Assembly (NCBI GenBank): GCA_004322045.1
Contig: SCRN01000014.1
Coordinates: 147,303 to 211,302 of the forward strand
Origin: Paraburkholderia sp.
GTDB taxonomy: Bacteria > Pseudomonadota > Gammaproteobacteria > Burkholderiales > Burkholderiaceae
Reading direction: 5' to 3'
DNA length: 64,000 nt
The translations under genes were made by a program, and so were the position numbers. Below the pieces are notes generated by a model. It was not told the DNA's origin and did no database searches. It saw only the letters and a list, made by a program, of their open reading frames with translations. Shown here one piece after another: positions 1-8,838 of this stretch (position 1 is the first letter of the stretch; every line of letters begins with the position of its first letter).

Positions 1-458
1 GAGACGCCGTAATGGCGGATCTTCCCCGCTGTCACCATGGCGTCCATGGCCTCGAACACTTCCGGCCGGTAGTACACCTCGGTTGGCGGGCAATGCAGTT
101 GCACGAGATCGAGACAATCGGTGTCGAGGTTCGTGAGAGACCGGTCGACAAACGCGTTCAGATTCGCCGCGGTGTAGCCTTGCGCCACATGCGGGTCGAG
201 CCGGCGGCCCGCCTTGGTTGCGACGAAGGGCTTCGGCCCGCCGCGTTCTTTGAGCACGGCCGCGATGATGCGCTCGGAACGGCCATCGCCGTAGACATCG
301 GCCGTATCGATGAACGTCGTGCCGCTATCGAGCGCCGCATGCAGCGCCGCCTTCGCATCGCTTTCCGACACGTCGCCCCACGAGCCGCCGATCGCCCACG
401 CACCGAAGCCGATCTCCGAAACGAGTTGCCCTAGGTTGCCAAATGGCCGTTGATTCAT
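1..458 (-). CDS. Aldo/keto reductase (3' end outside window)
   Basis: The reverse strand reads from an ATG at 458 without a stop to the window edge, about 152 residues. It opens MNQRPFGNLGQLVSEIGFG and contains GTTFIDTADVYGDGRSE, which carries the aldo/keto reductase Asp and Tyr region, then the catalytic-Lys strand FVATKAGRR and a strand ending DLVQLHCPP. These mark an NADPH-dependent (beta/alpha)8 reductase. A GAGGAAAG ribosome site lies 5-6 bases before the ATG. The gene starts 13 bp after the SDR gene upstream on the same strand, so the two probably form an operon and may act on related carbonyl or sugar substrates. The substrate cannot be told from the sequence, and the C-terminus is not visible. 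Confidence 0.9.
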   Translation of the reverse strand, partial: MNQRPFGNLGQLVSEIGFGAWAIGGSWGDVSESDAKAALHAALDSGTTFIDTADVYGDGRSERIIAAVLKERGGPKPFVATKAGRRLDPHVAQGYTAANLNAFVDRSLTNLDTDCLDLVQLHCPPTEVYYRPEVFEAMDAMVTAGKIRHYGV

Positions 459-471
459 TGTCTTTCCTCTT

Positions 472-1245
472 TCAAGGCATGAGTTGCCCGCCATTCACTT
501 CGATGATCTGGCCGGTGATATACCCGGACAGGGCGGGAGAAGCGAGAAACAGGAACGCACCGACGCACTCCTGCGGCGAGCCTTCTCTTCCCATCGGCAC
601 CGACGCGGTTTGCTGCGCAAGCAGCTCCGGCGGCGTGTATTTGTCGTGGAACGGCGTCTGGATGAGACCAGGCGCCACTGCGTTGACCCGGATGCCGTCG
701 TGCACGAATTCCTTGGCATGACCGCGCGTCAGACTACTGACAAAGCTTTTCGAGGCGCCGTACAGCACGGCGCCGGCGCCGCCTCCCGTGCGTGCAGCCA
801 CCGACGAAGTGTTGATGACATACCCTGAGGCCGCCTTGAGAAATGGATGGGCCGCGACGGTTGCCTCCCACACGGAGCGGGCGTTCAGATTGACCACTTC
901 ATCGAAATGACCGGGTGGCATTTGCGTCGACGCAATGCGCCCCAGCATGCCGCCGGCGTTGTTGATGAGGCCGTCCAGGCCGCCGAGCATTTGCGCCGCG
1001 GCCTGCACGAGGCGCGATGCAGCGCCGGGCTCGCCCAAGTCGCCTCGAATCAGGTGAATGCGCTCAGGGCATTCGGCGCGCAGCCCTTCAGCGGCCGCCT
1101 CGCTCCGGTTGAAGTGCGCCACGACATGCGCGCCTTGCGCCGCGAATGCGTGGGCCACCGCGGCGCCGATTCCCGTCGACGCGCCCGTGACGAGAACCTT
1201 CGTGCCGTCCAAATCGCTGATCCGCATGTGCTCGAAGTTAGGCAT
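472..1245 (-). CDS. SDR family NAD(P)-dependent oxidoreductase
   Basis: A 257-residue classical short-chain dehydrogenase. It shows the Rossmann glycine motif TGASTGIG near residue 20, the NNAG motif, the catalytic Ser in INTSSV and the YxxxK pair in YGASK. The C-terminus is the usual GYITGQIIEVNGG type. The open frame continues 42 codons upstream, but the ATG at 1245 is preceded by AGAGGAAAC and gives the normal family length, so it is preferred. It is divergent from the LysR gene at 1365 and followed 13 bp later by the aldo/keto reductase. The LysR protein is therefore a likely regulator of this redox pair. The substrate is unknown. Confidence 0.92.
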   Translation of the reverse strand: MPNFEHMRISDLDGTKVLVTGASTGIGAAVAHAFAAQGAHVVAHFNRSEAAAEGLRAECPERIHLIRGDLGEPGAASRLVQAAAQMLGGLDGLINNAGGMLGRIASTQMPPGHFDEVVNLNARSVWEATVAAHPFLKAASGYVINTSSVAARTGGGAGAVLYGASKSFVSSLTRGHAKEFVHDGIRVNAVAPGLIQTPFHDKYTPPELLAQQTASVPMGREGSPQECVGAFLFLASPALSGYITGQIIEVNGGQLMP

Positions 1246-1337
1246 ACGTTTCCTCTGAAAAGATTCGCTCACCGGTGGCAGGCGTCGCACGTTGCCAGCA
1301 TGGCATCGGCTAGGAGGCAAATGATTGCACGGCGTAG

Positions 1338-1374
1338 AATGAACCGGATTCATTGGCCTATTGAATGGCATTCA
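1338..1374. promoter_or_regulatory. Two dyads in the SDR-LysR divergent promoter
   Basis: AATGAACCGGATTCATT (1338-1354) is a perfect 6-bp inverted repeat with a 5-bp spacer and includes a T-N11-A LysR box. TGAATGGCATTCA (1362-1374) is a perfect 13-bp dyad that overlaps the annotated LysR ATG. The centres are about 22 bp apart, close to two helical turns. This arrangement fits the recognition and activation sites of a LysR regulator; binding is inferred. Confidence 0.55.
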
Positions 1375-2309
1375 CCATGAGCAAAACGGATCGGATCGAC
1401 TTCGCGGATCTGAAGTCTTTTCTAGCGATCGTCAGGTGCCGCAGCTTCAAACTCGCCGCGATCGAACTGGGGCAAACGCCGTCGGCCGTCAGCCACGCCA
1501 TGCGGCGACTCGAAAATCGCCTTGGCGCAAAGTTGCTCAACCGAAGCAGCCGATCGGTGTCGGCCACCGCGGCGGGGCGCGATCTGGCGGGGCGGTTGGA
1601 GGACGGGTTCAATCTCATCGGCTCGGCGCTCGAAACGTTCGAAGCGCCCGGCACGGCGCGACTCGGAGAAATCCGTTTGAACGTATTCGCGGATGCAGCG
1701 CATTTGTTGATCGCCCCGGCATTGCCCGAGTTTGCGCGCCTGTGTCCCGACGTGCGCTTGACGGTGGTCGTCGAGAACAGGCCGATCGACATTGTGGCCG
1801 AGGGTTACGATGCGGGCGTGCGCTACGGGCACTACGTCCCTGAAGACATGGTGGCGGTGCCGCTCACGGGGCCGCAGCGATGGGTCATGGCGGCCTCGCC
1901 GGACTATCTCGAGCGACACGGCTCGCCGCGCAGTCTCAAGGACTTGGCCGGCCACACGTGTCTTCAACTGCTGCTCGGCGACAACTCGAGCTACCGATGG
2001 GAGCTCAATGATGGCGGCGAGGCGCGCCGCCTGCGGGTGCCCGGCTTACTGACGATCAACGACACCGCGACGACGATCAGCGCATGCAAGGCTGGCTTGG
2101 GCATCGCATATGTGCTCGAAGCTCGCATCGCCGCTGAATTGGCGCGGGGGGAGCTGCGAGTCGTGCTGGAGAAGCACGCGTTCGCCGAGGACCCGTTTCA
2201 TATCTATTACAGCAGCCGCCGTTACAAGCATCCGGCGCTGATGACTTTGATCGATATCGTACGTCGACAGCAGTCGCTTCCGAAGCTGCCGAGGGATGCA
2301 GGGCGCTGA
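1365..2309 (+). CDS. LysR family transcriptional regulator
   Basis: A 314-residue LysR-type regulator. The N-terminal winged helix-turn-helix spans about residues 12-70 (FLAIVRCRSFKLAAIELG, then SAVSHAMRRLENRLG and LLNRSSRSVSAT). A substrate-binding domain of the periplasmic-binding-protein fold follows from about residue 95. The start could be ATG 1365 (MAFTM...) or ATG 1377 (MSKTD...); neither has a strong ribosome site, and the dyad at 1362-1374 covers the first. It is divergent from the SDR and aldo/keto reductase pair, which it probably regulates along with itself. The effector is unknown. Confidence 0.9.
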   Translation: MAFTMSKTDRIDFADLKSFLAIVRCRSFKLAAIELGQTPSAVSHAMRRLENRLGAKLLNRSSRSVSATAAGRDLAGRLEDGFNLIGSALETFEAPGTARLGEIRLNVFADAAHLLIAPALPEFARLCPDVRLTVVVENRPIDIVAEGYDAGVRYGHYVPEDMVAVPLTGPQRWVMAASPDYLERHGSPRSLKDLAGHTCLQLLLGDNSSYRWELNDGGEARRLRVPGLLTINDTATTISACKAGLGIAYVLEARIAAELARGELRVVLEKHAFAEDPFHIYYSSRRYKHPALMTLIDIVRRQQSLPKLPRDAGR

Positions 2310-2352
2310 TGGCCGGTTTGTGCCGGCCATCCGAGACGGTCTGGATCCGCGC

Positions 2353-3957
2353 TTACTGCTCGTACGCCCCGATGTCGATGTTTGCTCCCTGAACCCGCGG
2401 GTTGCCGGCAAAGTCGACGGTGCCCACCACCGACGACCCGAGGTTGATTCCGGCGCTCACGGCAGGCGAGCTTGCCCCCACACGGAAATTGGGGCTGGTT
2501 AAGCTCATATAGAGCGGATTCGCGAACGAGGAATGGCCGTCATTGGCGGAGATCGAACGATAAGCCGGGAGTCCCGTGATCGACGCACCCTTCCAATACC
2601 AGGCACTGGCGGCTGCCCCGCCGGTGGAGAAGTACACGTTGTAATCGGCGTCGACATCCGAAGAACTCGTGATCCCAGTGACGAACTGGTTCTGCGCACC
2701 TTCATACACGATGTTGTTCTTGAAGACGTTGTTCGTGGAGAAGTACTGGATCTGGAACTCGCCCGAACCCGTGTTCTGCGTGTCGTTGTTGTAAAGGGAG
2801 TTGTTGACCAAATCGCAGTGATCCGTGCCGCCTCGGCTGGAATCGTATCCGCCGATCGTGAGGCCCGACAGGTTGTTCGCGTAGATGAGGTTGCTGCGAA
2901 CGGTCACATAGCTGCTGAGCTTATTGGCGTGCTCGCTGGCTACCTCCACACCGAAGTCGACGTTATGCACGACGTTGCGTTCGATGGTGACGCGCGTGCA
3001 GCCGTCGCAGTAGATGCCGTCGGCGCCATAGGAATTGCCGTAAGCCGGATTCCCATATGACGTGATGTTGTAGACGGTGTTGCCGCTGATGGTGCCGTCG
3101 CGGGCCAGGTCGGTGGCCGTGCTGCTCGAAACGCCTTCGAATCCGATCGCGGCGATGCCTATGTTGTTGGTGTCATGGACGACGTTGTTCGTGATCGTCC
3201 AGTTCTGGACGTTGCCATCGACAGTGAGCGACTCACTCGATCCTAGCGTGAGGTGATCGATCTGATTGCCGTCGATCGTCAGTTGGCTGATGGCGCTCGT
3301 CGCGTTGCTGCCATAAGCCGCCAGCCCCATGGCGTTTGCGTTCGTGCTCCGCGCAGTATTCGCGATGTGGTGGATGTGGTTGCTCAGGATTTGGATGTTG
3401 GTGCTGGCTCCGGTGATCCATACGCCGAGGGGAACCCGGGCTGTGCTGGCCGTGGCGTAGTTGCGGATCTCGAGTCCTACGATCTTGATGTAGCTTCGGT
3501 CGATGATGTTGAAGAGCCCGCTCTGTCCCGAAGGCGGGACCAAGCCAGTCCCGTCGACGATGGCGGTTTCACCCGGATAGTTCTGGAACGTGATGTAGCC
3601 GCCTGAGGCCGAGCCGGAAACATTGACGGTGACGGACTCCTTGTAAGTCCCCCCGCGGACGTACACGGTATCTCCGGCGCGCGCCGCGTTGGCCGCGTGT
3701 TGGATGGTTCGCCAGGGGGAAGTGCTCGTGCCGGGGTTGGCGTCGTTCCCGCTCGTCGCGACATAATGTGCAGACGCCACCACGCTTGCTGAACTCGTGT
3801 TTGGGCTGGCGCTTGAACTGGCGCTACCTGAGCTGCTCGAGATACTGGCGGCACTGCTACCGCTCGTTGCGACATCGGACGTGGAAGAGCCCCCGCCACA
3901 GGCAGCCAAAGAAGCTGCCAGAGCCACGGAAATCACCGTGAACGGACGCATCGACAT
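2353..3957 (-). CDS. Secreted right-handed parallel beta-helix lipoprotein
   Basis: 534 residues with a lipoprotein signal peptide ending SLAAC (Cys20), then a Ser/Ala-rich linker to about residue 62. The next segment (HYVATSGNDANPGTSTSPWRT... and VYVRGGTYKESV) is the DUF1565-type start of a right-handed beta-helix. Repeating rungs such as IQILSNHIHHI, LTIDGNQIDHL, WTITNNVVHD and VTIERNVVHNV follow. The C-terminus ends with NIDIGAYEQ, common in beta-helix surface proteins of the choice-of-anchor Q type. AAGGAAG precedes the ATG. Such proteins are often polysaccharide lyases or glycan-binding proteins at the surface. No catalytic residues can be assigned here, so enzymatic activity is open. 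It converges with the LysR gene, with a 43-bp gap. Confidence 0.85.
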   Translation of the reverse strand: MSMRPFTVISVALAASLAACGGGSSTSDVATSGSSAASISSSSGSASSSASPNTSSASVVASAHYVATSGNDANPGTSTSPWRTIQHAANAARAGDTVYVRGGTYKESVTVNVSGSASGGYITFQNYPGETAIVDGTGLVPPSGQSGLFNIIDRSYIKIVGLEIRNYATASTARVPLGVWITGASTNIQILSNHIHHIANTARSTNANAMGLAAYGSNATSAISQLTIDGNQIDHLTLGSSESLTVDGNVQNWTITNNVVHDTNNIGIAAIGFEGVSSSTATDLARDGTISGNTVYNITSYGNPAYGNSYGADGIYCDGCTRVTIERNVVHNVDFGVEVASEHANKLSSYVTVRSNLIYANNLSGLTIGGYDSSRGGTDHCDLVNNSLYNNDTQNTGSGEFQIQYFSTNNVFKNNIVYEGAQNQFVTGITSSSDVDADYNVYFSTGGAAASAWYWKGASITGLPAYRSISANDGHSSFANPLYMSLTSPNFRVGASSPAVSAGINLGSSVVGTVDFAGNPRVQGANIDIGAYEQ

Positions 3958-4209
3958 GCGTGCTTCCTTATTAGGATGAGTTGTGGGAAGTGCGCGCGCG
4001 GGCGTCCGCGCGTTGGCACAGGATAAACGAGCTGTGTGAACAGTGCGGTACGAAAGGATAGAAAGTTGTGAGGATTTGTCACAGCGCGGGGTGGGCTACG
4101 GTCCAAGAGCAAGCTTGCCCACGACTCACTACAATAGCGGGCAATTCGCATGTTCCCAGCCGTTGGCCATAAGCGCCGGCGGACCGTTGCCGCCGCTTCC
4201 GACGCCGTG
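3958..4209. other. Intergenic region, divergent promoters
   Basis: About 250 bp between the beta-helix lipoprotein (reverse) and the exporter (forward). It must hold promoters for both genes. I see no convincing -10/-35 pair or operator. If the exporter starts at the alternative ATG 4150, the gap shrinks to about 190 bp. Confidence 0.4.
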
Positions 4210-5433
4210 ATGACTCCCGATATATCCGACCGCATTGCCGCTATCGCGCGGCGCCCGAACTCGCCTCGCTTCCTGCTGTTTCTGATTTGCTTGTTCTCGT
4301 CCGCGGGACAATTGGCGATCGACATCTACGTGCCGGCGCTGCCCGCGATGGCGCGCTACTTCGGGACGTCGCCGCAGGCGATCCAATCGAGCGTGTCGAG
4401 CTATATGGCCGCCTACGCGCTCGGGCAACTGATATTCGGGCCGATCGCCGACGCCTACGGACGCAAGCGCGTGCTCGCCTTCGGACTCATCGTTTACACG
4501 ATGGGTTGTGCGTTGTCGCTGGCGGCGCCGAACCTCGAAACGTTCATCCTCGCCCGCTGCCTGCAGGGCTTTGGCATCGCGGCGACGAATCTGCTGGCGA
4601 AGGCGATCGTCACCGATTCGTTCTCGGGCCAAGCGTTGATGCATGCGTTCACCTACATGGCAACCGCTTGGGGGCTCGCGCCGATCATCGCGCCGGTAAT
4701 CGGTGCGCATCTGCAAACGTGGTTCGGTTGGAAGTCGTGTCTGGTTTTCTTGCTCGTTTATTCGCTGGCCATGTTGGGCGTACTCTGGCGCTATCGTGAA
4801 ACGCTGCCGTCACCGGTGCACCTCGAGCCGCGCACGCTGTTGAAGAATACGGCGATGGTGCTGTCGAACCCGGTATTTCAAAGCTGCTTTCTTGCACAAG
4901 GGCTTTGCTACAGCATCCTGCTCGTTTTCAATATCGTCGGGCCGTTCATGGTGCAGAACACGCTGCACCAACAGCCGACGTTTTTCGGCTATCTGGCCCT
5001 CGGCATTGGGTTGATGTACTTCCTCGGCGGGCTGTCGAATCGTCTTCATGGCCCGCGATTGCCGAGTGCGGAAACGCGGCTGCGCGTCGGCTCGCGCGTG
5101 ATGGTGGCCGCATCGATCGTGATGGTCGCGCTCGCGTTGACAGTGGGGCTGCGAGTGTGGACGCTCGCCGTGCCGGTACTCGTGATGGGCCTGTGCGCGG
5201 GAGCGATGTACCCGACGCTGATGGCGAAGGGTAACTCGTTGTTTCCGCATATCGCCGGTTTGACGAGCGCAATTCTCGGCTGCGCGTTGTTGCTCGTGTC
5301 GTCGGCCATGATGGCGCTTGCGGGCTTTGTGTCCATCCATGTGCTGCTGCCGCTCGCCGTGTTTTTCCTGTTGCTCGCGATTACCGTTGTCGTGATGGTG
5401 ACGAAGCTGTTGCGGTATTTGGGGCAGGTTTGA
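4210..5433 (+). CDS. Bcr/CflA-type MFS drug exporter
   Basis: About 407 residues with twelve predicted hydrophobic segments. The first is followed by IDIYVPALPAMARYFG, and the loop 2-3 motif A reads FGPIADAYGRKRVL. The combination of the IDxYxPALP motif in helix 1 and LQGFGIAATNLLAKAIVTDSF is typical of the Bcr/CflA (DHA1) subfamily of proton-driven drug and metabolite exporters. The start is uncertain: ATG 4210 gives MTPDISDRIAAI, while an in-frame ATG at 4150 adds 20 polar residues. Neither has a clear ribosome site. It stands alone, so no substrate can be inferred. Confidence 0.85.
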   Translation: MTPDISDRIAAIARRPNSPRFLLFLICLFSSAGQLAIDIYVPALPAMARYFGTSPQAIQSSVSSYMAAYALGQLIFGPIADAYGRKRVLAFGLIVYTMGCALSLAAPNLETFILARCLQGFGIAATNLLAKAIVTDSFSGQALMHAFTYMATAWGLAPIIAPVIGAHLQTWFGWKSCLVFLLVYSLAMLGVLWRYRETLPSPVHLEPRTLLKNTAMVLSNPVFQSCFLAQGLCYSILLVFNIVGPFMVQNTLHQQPTFFGYLALGIGLMYFLGGLSNRLHGPRLPSAETRLRVGSRVMVAASIVMVALALTVGLRVWTLAVPVLVMGLCAGAMYPTLMAKGNSLFPHIAGLTSAILGCALLLVSSAMMALAGFVSIHVLLPLAVFFLLLAITVVVMVTKLLRYLGQV

Positions 5434-5527
5434 GCGCGCCCGAGTTTCCGCCGAAATGTGGCAACATCCGCGCACGGCTCATTCAATAAGAGCGCGCGCA
5501 ACTACGCCTATCTGACGGGGGATCGGC

Positions 5528-6826
5528 ATGCCTGTAAAAATCTTGCAGTGCGGATATATGTCCGGGGACACCTATGCCGCGGCCGCTTTACTGGCGGCCG
5601 ACACGACGGCCCGAATCATTCTGGTCAAGGATACGAGGGCCACGGGCCAATACGCCGATAAGAGCGGCTTGATCCAAAAGATCTACGGCGAAAGCGGCGT
5701 CATGGGGCGTGTCCATGTGTTCGACATCACGTCCGGTGATCTGCGCGTAAACGATTTTTGGCAACTTTATAAAGACGCCTACGCGACACATAGGGCGGCG
5801 CCGCAGCGTGGTCCCACCAACGCGAGCAAGCTCTATTACGATCGGATGCCGGTCGGCTGGCCGCGATCGATCACTGCCGTCACGGGGCTGCTCGCGTCGA
5901 AGTGGGAGACCGACCCTGACGGCACGAGTGCAGCTATCGCCATCGCGTGGAAGATCGGCAAGCTACCCACCGAGCAAAAATTTGCTTTGTACGGGTACAT
6001 GGGCCGCAAGTTTCAAAAGAATAATTTCGACATCAAACCCAACATTGTCGTGTTGTGGAGCCGACAAAGCGGCAAGCGCGGCGGCGCTCACCCCGAACTC
6101 GATTCGAGCTATGCGGGCATTCGCCAACTTGCGCGAGCGTTCATGGCTTACGGCAAACCTGTAACGGTGTTGCTCGCCGGCGACGAGCGCAACGACAAGC
6201 TGAATGATTTCGCGAACCTGCCGGGCATGGACGACGTGATCAGCGTATCCGACATGTGGGAAGACCCGGTCTGGAAAGAGCAGTTCGGCAGCGCGAAGTT
6301 TCTCGCGCAATTTGCCTTTTATAAGTATCTGGCGGAGGAGTACAACGTCATTCACATCGGCATGCGCAGCGGGATGCTCGAATCGATGGCACTGCTCGGC
6401 ATGAAGACCTTCTATCTCGAAGGCGCCGGCTCCGGCTCGTCGGGGCGGATGGTTGGATTCAGCAAGGCCGGCATCACCTATTCCCGAATTGTCATCGGCG
6501 AAGCCCCTGGCATCACGGGCCGCATTTCCGAGCAGCGCAAGCTCTATACGAGCGAGGTCCTGAACGAGCGCATCGACCAGCGCGCCCGCGTCCATTGGGA
6601 CCGCAATGGCTTCTGGGACCTTTTCGGAGATTCCGATTCGTCCAACTGGGCGGCAGTCAGTTACGCGAAGGCCGATCTGCTCGGGAGCCCACGTCGGGAT
6701 TCGTCATATTACCGGACCGATCAATGGGCTGAATTGGCGAAGGATATGGCTAGCATGCGTGGCTTTACCAAGAAGGACGTGACCAATATTTTCGATGCGG
6801 TGGGACCGCTGCTTAAAGACGCCTGA
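5528..6826 (+). CDS. Hypothetical protein, possible GT-B-like fold
   Basis: A 432-residue protein I do not recognise. It has no signal peptide and no membrane segment. GGGGGATC before the ATG is a plausible ribosome site. The second half reads like a nucleotide-binding alpha/beta domain: PNIVVLWSRQSGKRGG (about 170-190), KPVTVLLAGDERNDKLNDF, then YNVIHIGMRSGMLESMALLG with KTFYLEG, where Gly-rich turns and a conserved-looking Glu recall the C-terminal half of GT-B glycosyltransferases. That resemblance is by eye only. The N-terminal 100 residues (KILQCGYMSGDTYAAAALL) might be a second Rossmann-like domain. It lies alone between the exporter and the antitoxin gene. Confidence 0.7.
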   Translation: MPVKILQCGYMSGDTYAAAALLAADTTARIILVKDTRATGQYADKSGLIQKIYGESGVMGRVHVFDITSGDLRVNDFWQLYKDAYATHRAAPQRGPTNASKLYYDRMPVGWPRSITAVTGLLASKWETDPDGTSAAIAIAWKIGKLPTEQKFALYGYMGRKFQKNNFDIKPNIVVLWSRQSGKRGGAHPELDSSYAGIRQLARAFMAYGKPVTVLLAGDERNDKLNDFANLPGMDDVISVSDMWEDPVWKEQFGSAKFLAQFAFYKYLAEEYNVIHIGMRSGMLESMALLGMKTFYLEGAGSGSSGRMVGFSKAGITYSRIVIGEAPGITGRISEQRKLYTSEVLNERIDQRARVHWDRNGFWDLFGDSDSSNWAAVSYAKADLLGSPRRDSSYYRTDQWAELAKDMASMRGFTKKDVTNIFDAVGPLLKDA

Positions 6827-7022
6827 TTCTGCGTTTGGATGTTCGGTGAAGTCGGGCGGGAGATAAGCCGCGCAAGGTTTGGCGCACTCGACGGTTGTAC
6901 GGCTATGCGAGCCGACGGGCGACGCGCCTGCCACAAGTCGACCATGCGGCGCTGAACATTCGCGAGTGTGAAGATGGACGCCGTATCGGCGCTGAACCGG
7001 CGCATCAACTGAGGAGGCTATT

Positions 7023-7280
7023 GTGGAGCAAGGTGCTGTCTTCAAAAGCAACCGCAGCCAGGCGGTACGCCTGCCGAAATCCGTAGCGTTTCCTGACAAT
7101 GTGAAACGGGTCGACGTGGTGGCCGTCGGCCGCGCACGCATACTCACGCCCGCTGGGGAGTCATGGGATAGCTGGTTTGACGGGGAAGGGGTAAGCCTCG
7201 ATTTCATGTCCGTTCGCGAGCAGCCTAGCGATCAGGAACTGGAAATCAGCGGGCACCCCCGTCAGCGAACTGAGAATTGA
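7023..7280 (+). CDS. vapB: Orphan VapB/MazE-type antitoxin (AbrB fold)
   Basis: 85 residues starting at GTG 7023, with a strong GAGGAGG 6-10 bases upstream. FKSNRSQAVRLPKSVAFP is the hallmark AbrB/MazE swapped-hairpin DNA-binding segment of VapB antitoxins, and the middle part (RARILTPAGESWDSWFDG) also matches the family. VapB normally precedes a PIN-domain VapC ribonuclease, but the 210 bp downstream contain no PIN reading frame before the tRNA. The last ~15 residues (ELEISGHPRQRTEN) look unlike the usual toxin-binding tail. This is probably a solitary or decayed antitoxin. Confidence 0.8.
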   Translation: MEQGAVFKSNRSQAVRLPKSVAFPDNVKRVDVVAVGRARILTPAGESWDSWFDGEGVSLDFMSVREQPSDQELEISGHPRQRTEN

Positions 7281-7494
7281 TCAGTGCCCAGGCTACTCGG
7301 ATTGCAGTTGCACTGCGCAAAGTCCGCTTGAACGAGCTTCGCTCCGCTAACCGATCAGCGCCATCGTTTGGTTGGCTCCCGGGAGGTTGTCAAACCGCCG
7401 GATCGTGCCAAGCACAGCAGTCGCACTTGCGCGGAAAAACAGCGAGACGCAAATCGCGCTGACGCAATGCCGGCCACTGAACTGCGAAAAAATA

Positions 7495-7570
7495 TGGCGC
7501 GCCCGGCTGGGATCGAACCAGCAACCCCTGCCTTCGGAGGGCAGTACTCTATCCATTGAGCTACGGGCGC
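7495..7570 (-). tRNA. tRNA-Arg (anticodon CCG)
   Basis: The reverse strand folds into a complete 76-nt cloverleaf. The acceptor arms GCGCCCG and CGGGCGC pair; the anticodon stem CTGCC/GGCAG encloses the loop CTCCGAA, giving anticodon CCG (CGG codons). The T arm is GCTGG-TTCGATC-CCAGC, and the 3' CCA is encoded at 7495-7497. A run of T on the transcribed strand follows the CCA within a few bases (7486-7491) and may terminate transcription. Confidence 0.97.
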
Positions 7571-7939
7571 TAAGACATGTTGGCGCGAGAGTGGAGAGTG
7601 AAACGAGAAACCGCAGCGCCAAGCAAGACCGAAAGCATACCTGTTTTCGCCTAATGCGTCCACCGCGCCCCGCCCGGCGCGGGCCTGCCCCATCGCGCGC
7701 ACATACCCGCAGCGCCCCTCCCATCACCCCCACCGTTACCGCCCCACTAAATCAAGCCCGGGTAAACGCCGCCCCCGCGCCGCGCGCGGCGCTCGCCGAG
7801 GCCAAAACGTTGCGTCTATAATCGTCCGTGTTTTGACCGAATTAATTAAGTCGTTGCCGACTTAGCGGTTTAGGTTTTTTAGCTGTTGCCGTCGCGCTGT
7901 ACCGCTCACCAACAAAATTCCCCGGGAGACGAGACAAGC
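7571..7939. other. Upstream region of cytochrome gene and tRNA
   Basis: About 370 bp without a convincing gene. It must contain the tRNA promoter (reverse) and the cytochrome promoter (forward). A perfect TATAAT lies at 7817-7822, with no good -35 at the usual distance, followed by an AT-rich stretch (GAATTAATTAAG, about 7838). The TATAAT would give a leader of about 110 nt for the cytochrome mRNA. Confidence 0.45.
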
Positions 7940-8815
7940 ATGAGCGAAGCACCACACGGAGCCCCGATCAAAACGCCCGGCCAGTTGATCGCCGCGGTCG
8001 TTGCGGCGTTCGCCGTTCCAATCGTCGTCATCATCCTGCTGGCGTTTTACGTCAACCAGTCCGTGCGCACAGGCGCCGGCACCAACGGCCTAGCCGACGC
8101 CACAGTCGCCAGCCGCATCGCGCCGCTCGCCCAAGTCACCGTCCGCGATGCCAATGCACCGCACGTGTTCAAGACCGGCGAAGAAGTGTTCAAGGCCGTA
8201 TGCACCACCTGCCATACGCCAGGCGCTGCCGGCGCACCCAAATTCGGCAACAATGCCGATTGGGCGCCCCGCATCGCCCAAGGCTACGACACGCTGCTGC
8301 ACAACGCGTTGACCGGCAAGAACGCCATGCCACCCCGCGGCGGCACGAGCCCCGATGACTACAGCGATTACGAGATCGCCCGCGCCGTCGTCTACATGAC
8401 CGATCATGCCGGCGCGAATTTCCCCGAACCGGCCGCCCCCGCATCGGGCGCCGCCGCCACCGAAACCGCGGCCGCATCGGCCCCGCAAAGCGCCAGCGCC
8501 GTCAACGACCAAGCCGCAGCCGCCATCGCGGCATTGCCGAGCGCACCGAGCCCCGCATCGTCGAGCGCGGATAAGGCACAAGCCGGCAAAGCGCTCTACA
8601 CGCAAGTCTGTCAGGCGTGCCACGCCGCTGGTGTGCTGGGTGCGCCGAAGTTCGGCGATAAGGCCGCATGGGCGCCGCGCCTGAAAGACCCAATGGACGT
8701 GATCTATAACTACGCCCTGAACGGAAAAGGACAGATGCCGCCCAAAGGCGGCTCCAGCGCATCCGACGACGACGTCAAAGCCGCCGTCGACTACATGGTC
8801 AGCGCCGCGAAGTAA
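7940..8815 (+). CDS. Membrane-anchored diheme cytochrome c (c5-like)
   Basis: 291 residues from ATG 7940, preceded by GGGAGACGAG. An N-terminal membrane helix (about residues 13-35, AAVVAAFAVPIVVIILLAF) anchors two cytochrome c domains in the periplasm. The haem-binding motifs are CTTCH at residue 88 and CQACH at residue 224. Each is followed by a GAPKFG segment and a downstream Met ligand candidate (AMPPRGG and QMPPKGG). An Ala/Pro-rich linker of about 45 residues joins the domains. The family (cytochrome c5/CycB-like) carries electrons between respiratory complexes. It is monocistronic here; the partner oxidase is not in the window. Confidence 0.92.
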   Translation: MSEAPHGAPIKTPGQLIAAVVAAFAVPIVVIILLAFYVNQSVRTGAGTNGLADATVASRIAPLAQVTVRDANAPHVFKTGEEVFKAVCTTCHTPGAAGAPKFGNNADWAPRIAQGYDTLLHNALTGKNAMPPRGGTSPDDYSDYEIARAVVYMTDHAGANFPEPAAPASGAAATETAAASAPQSASAVNDQAAAAIAALPSAPSPASSSADKAQAGKALYTQVCQACHAAGVLGAPKFGDKAAWAPRLKDPMDVIYNYALNGKGQMPPKGGSSASDDDVKAAVDYMVSAAK

Positions 8816-8838
8816 GTCCGAGAGTCCACGAGTGGTTT

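Noticed and set aside
4129..4716. Long reverse frame opposite the exporter gene.
   Set aside because: It is a shadow of the exporter coding strand, rich in Arg and Gln, with no family features.
7281..7494. Searched for a VapC (PIN) toxin after vapB.
   Set aside because: No frame contains the PIN Asp motifs; the only open frame is short and Arg/Ser-rich.
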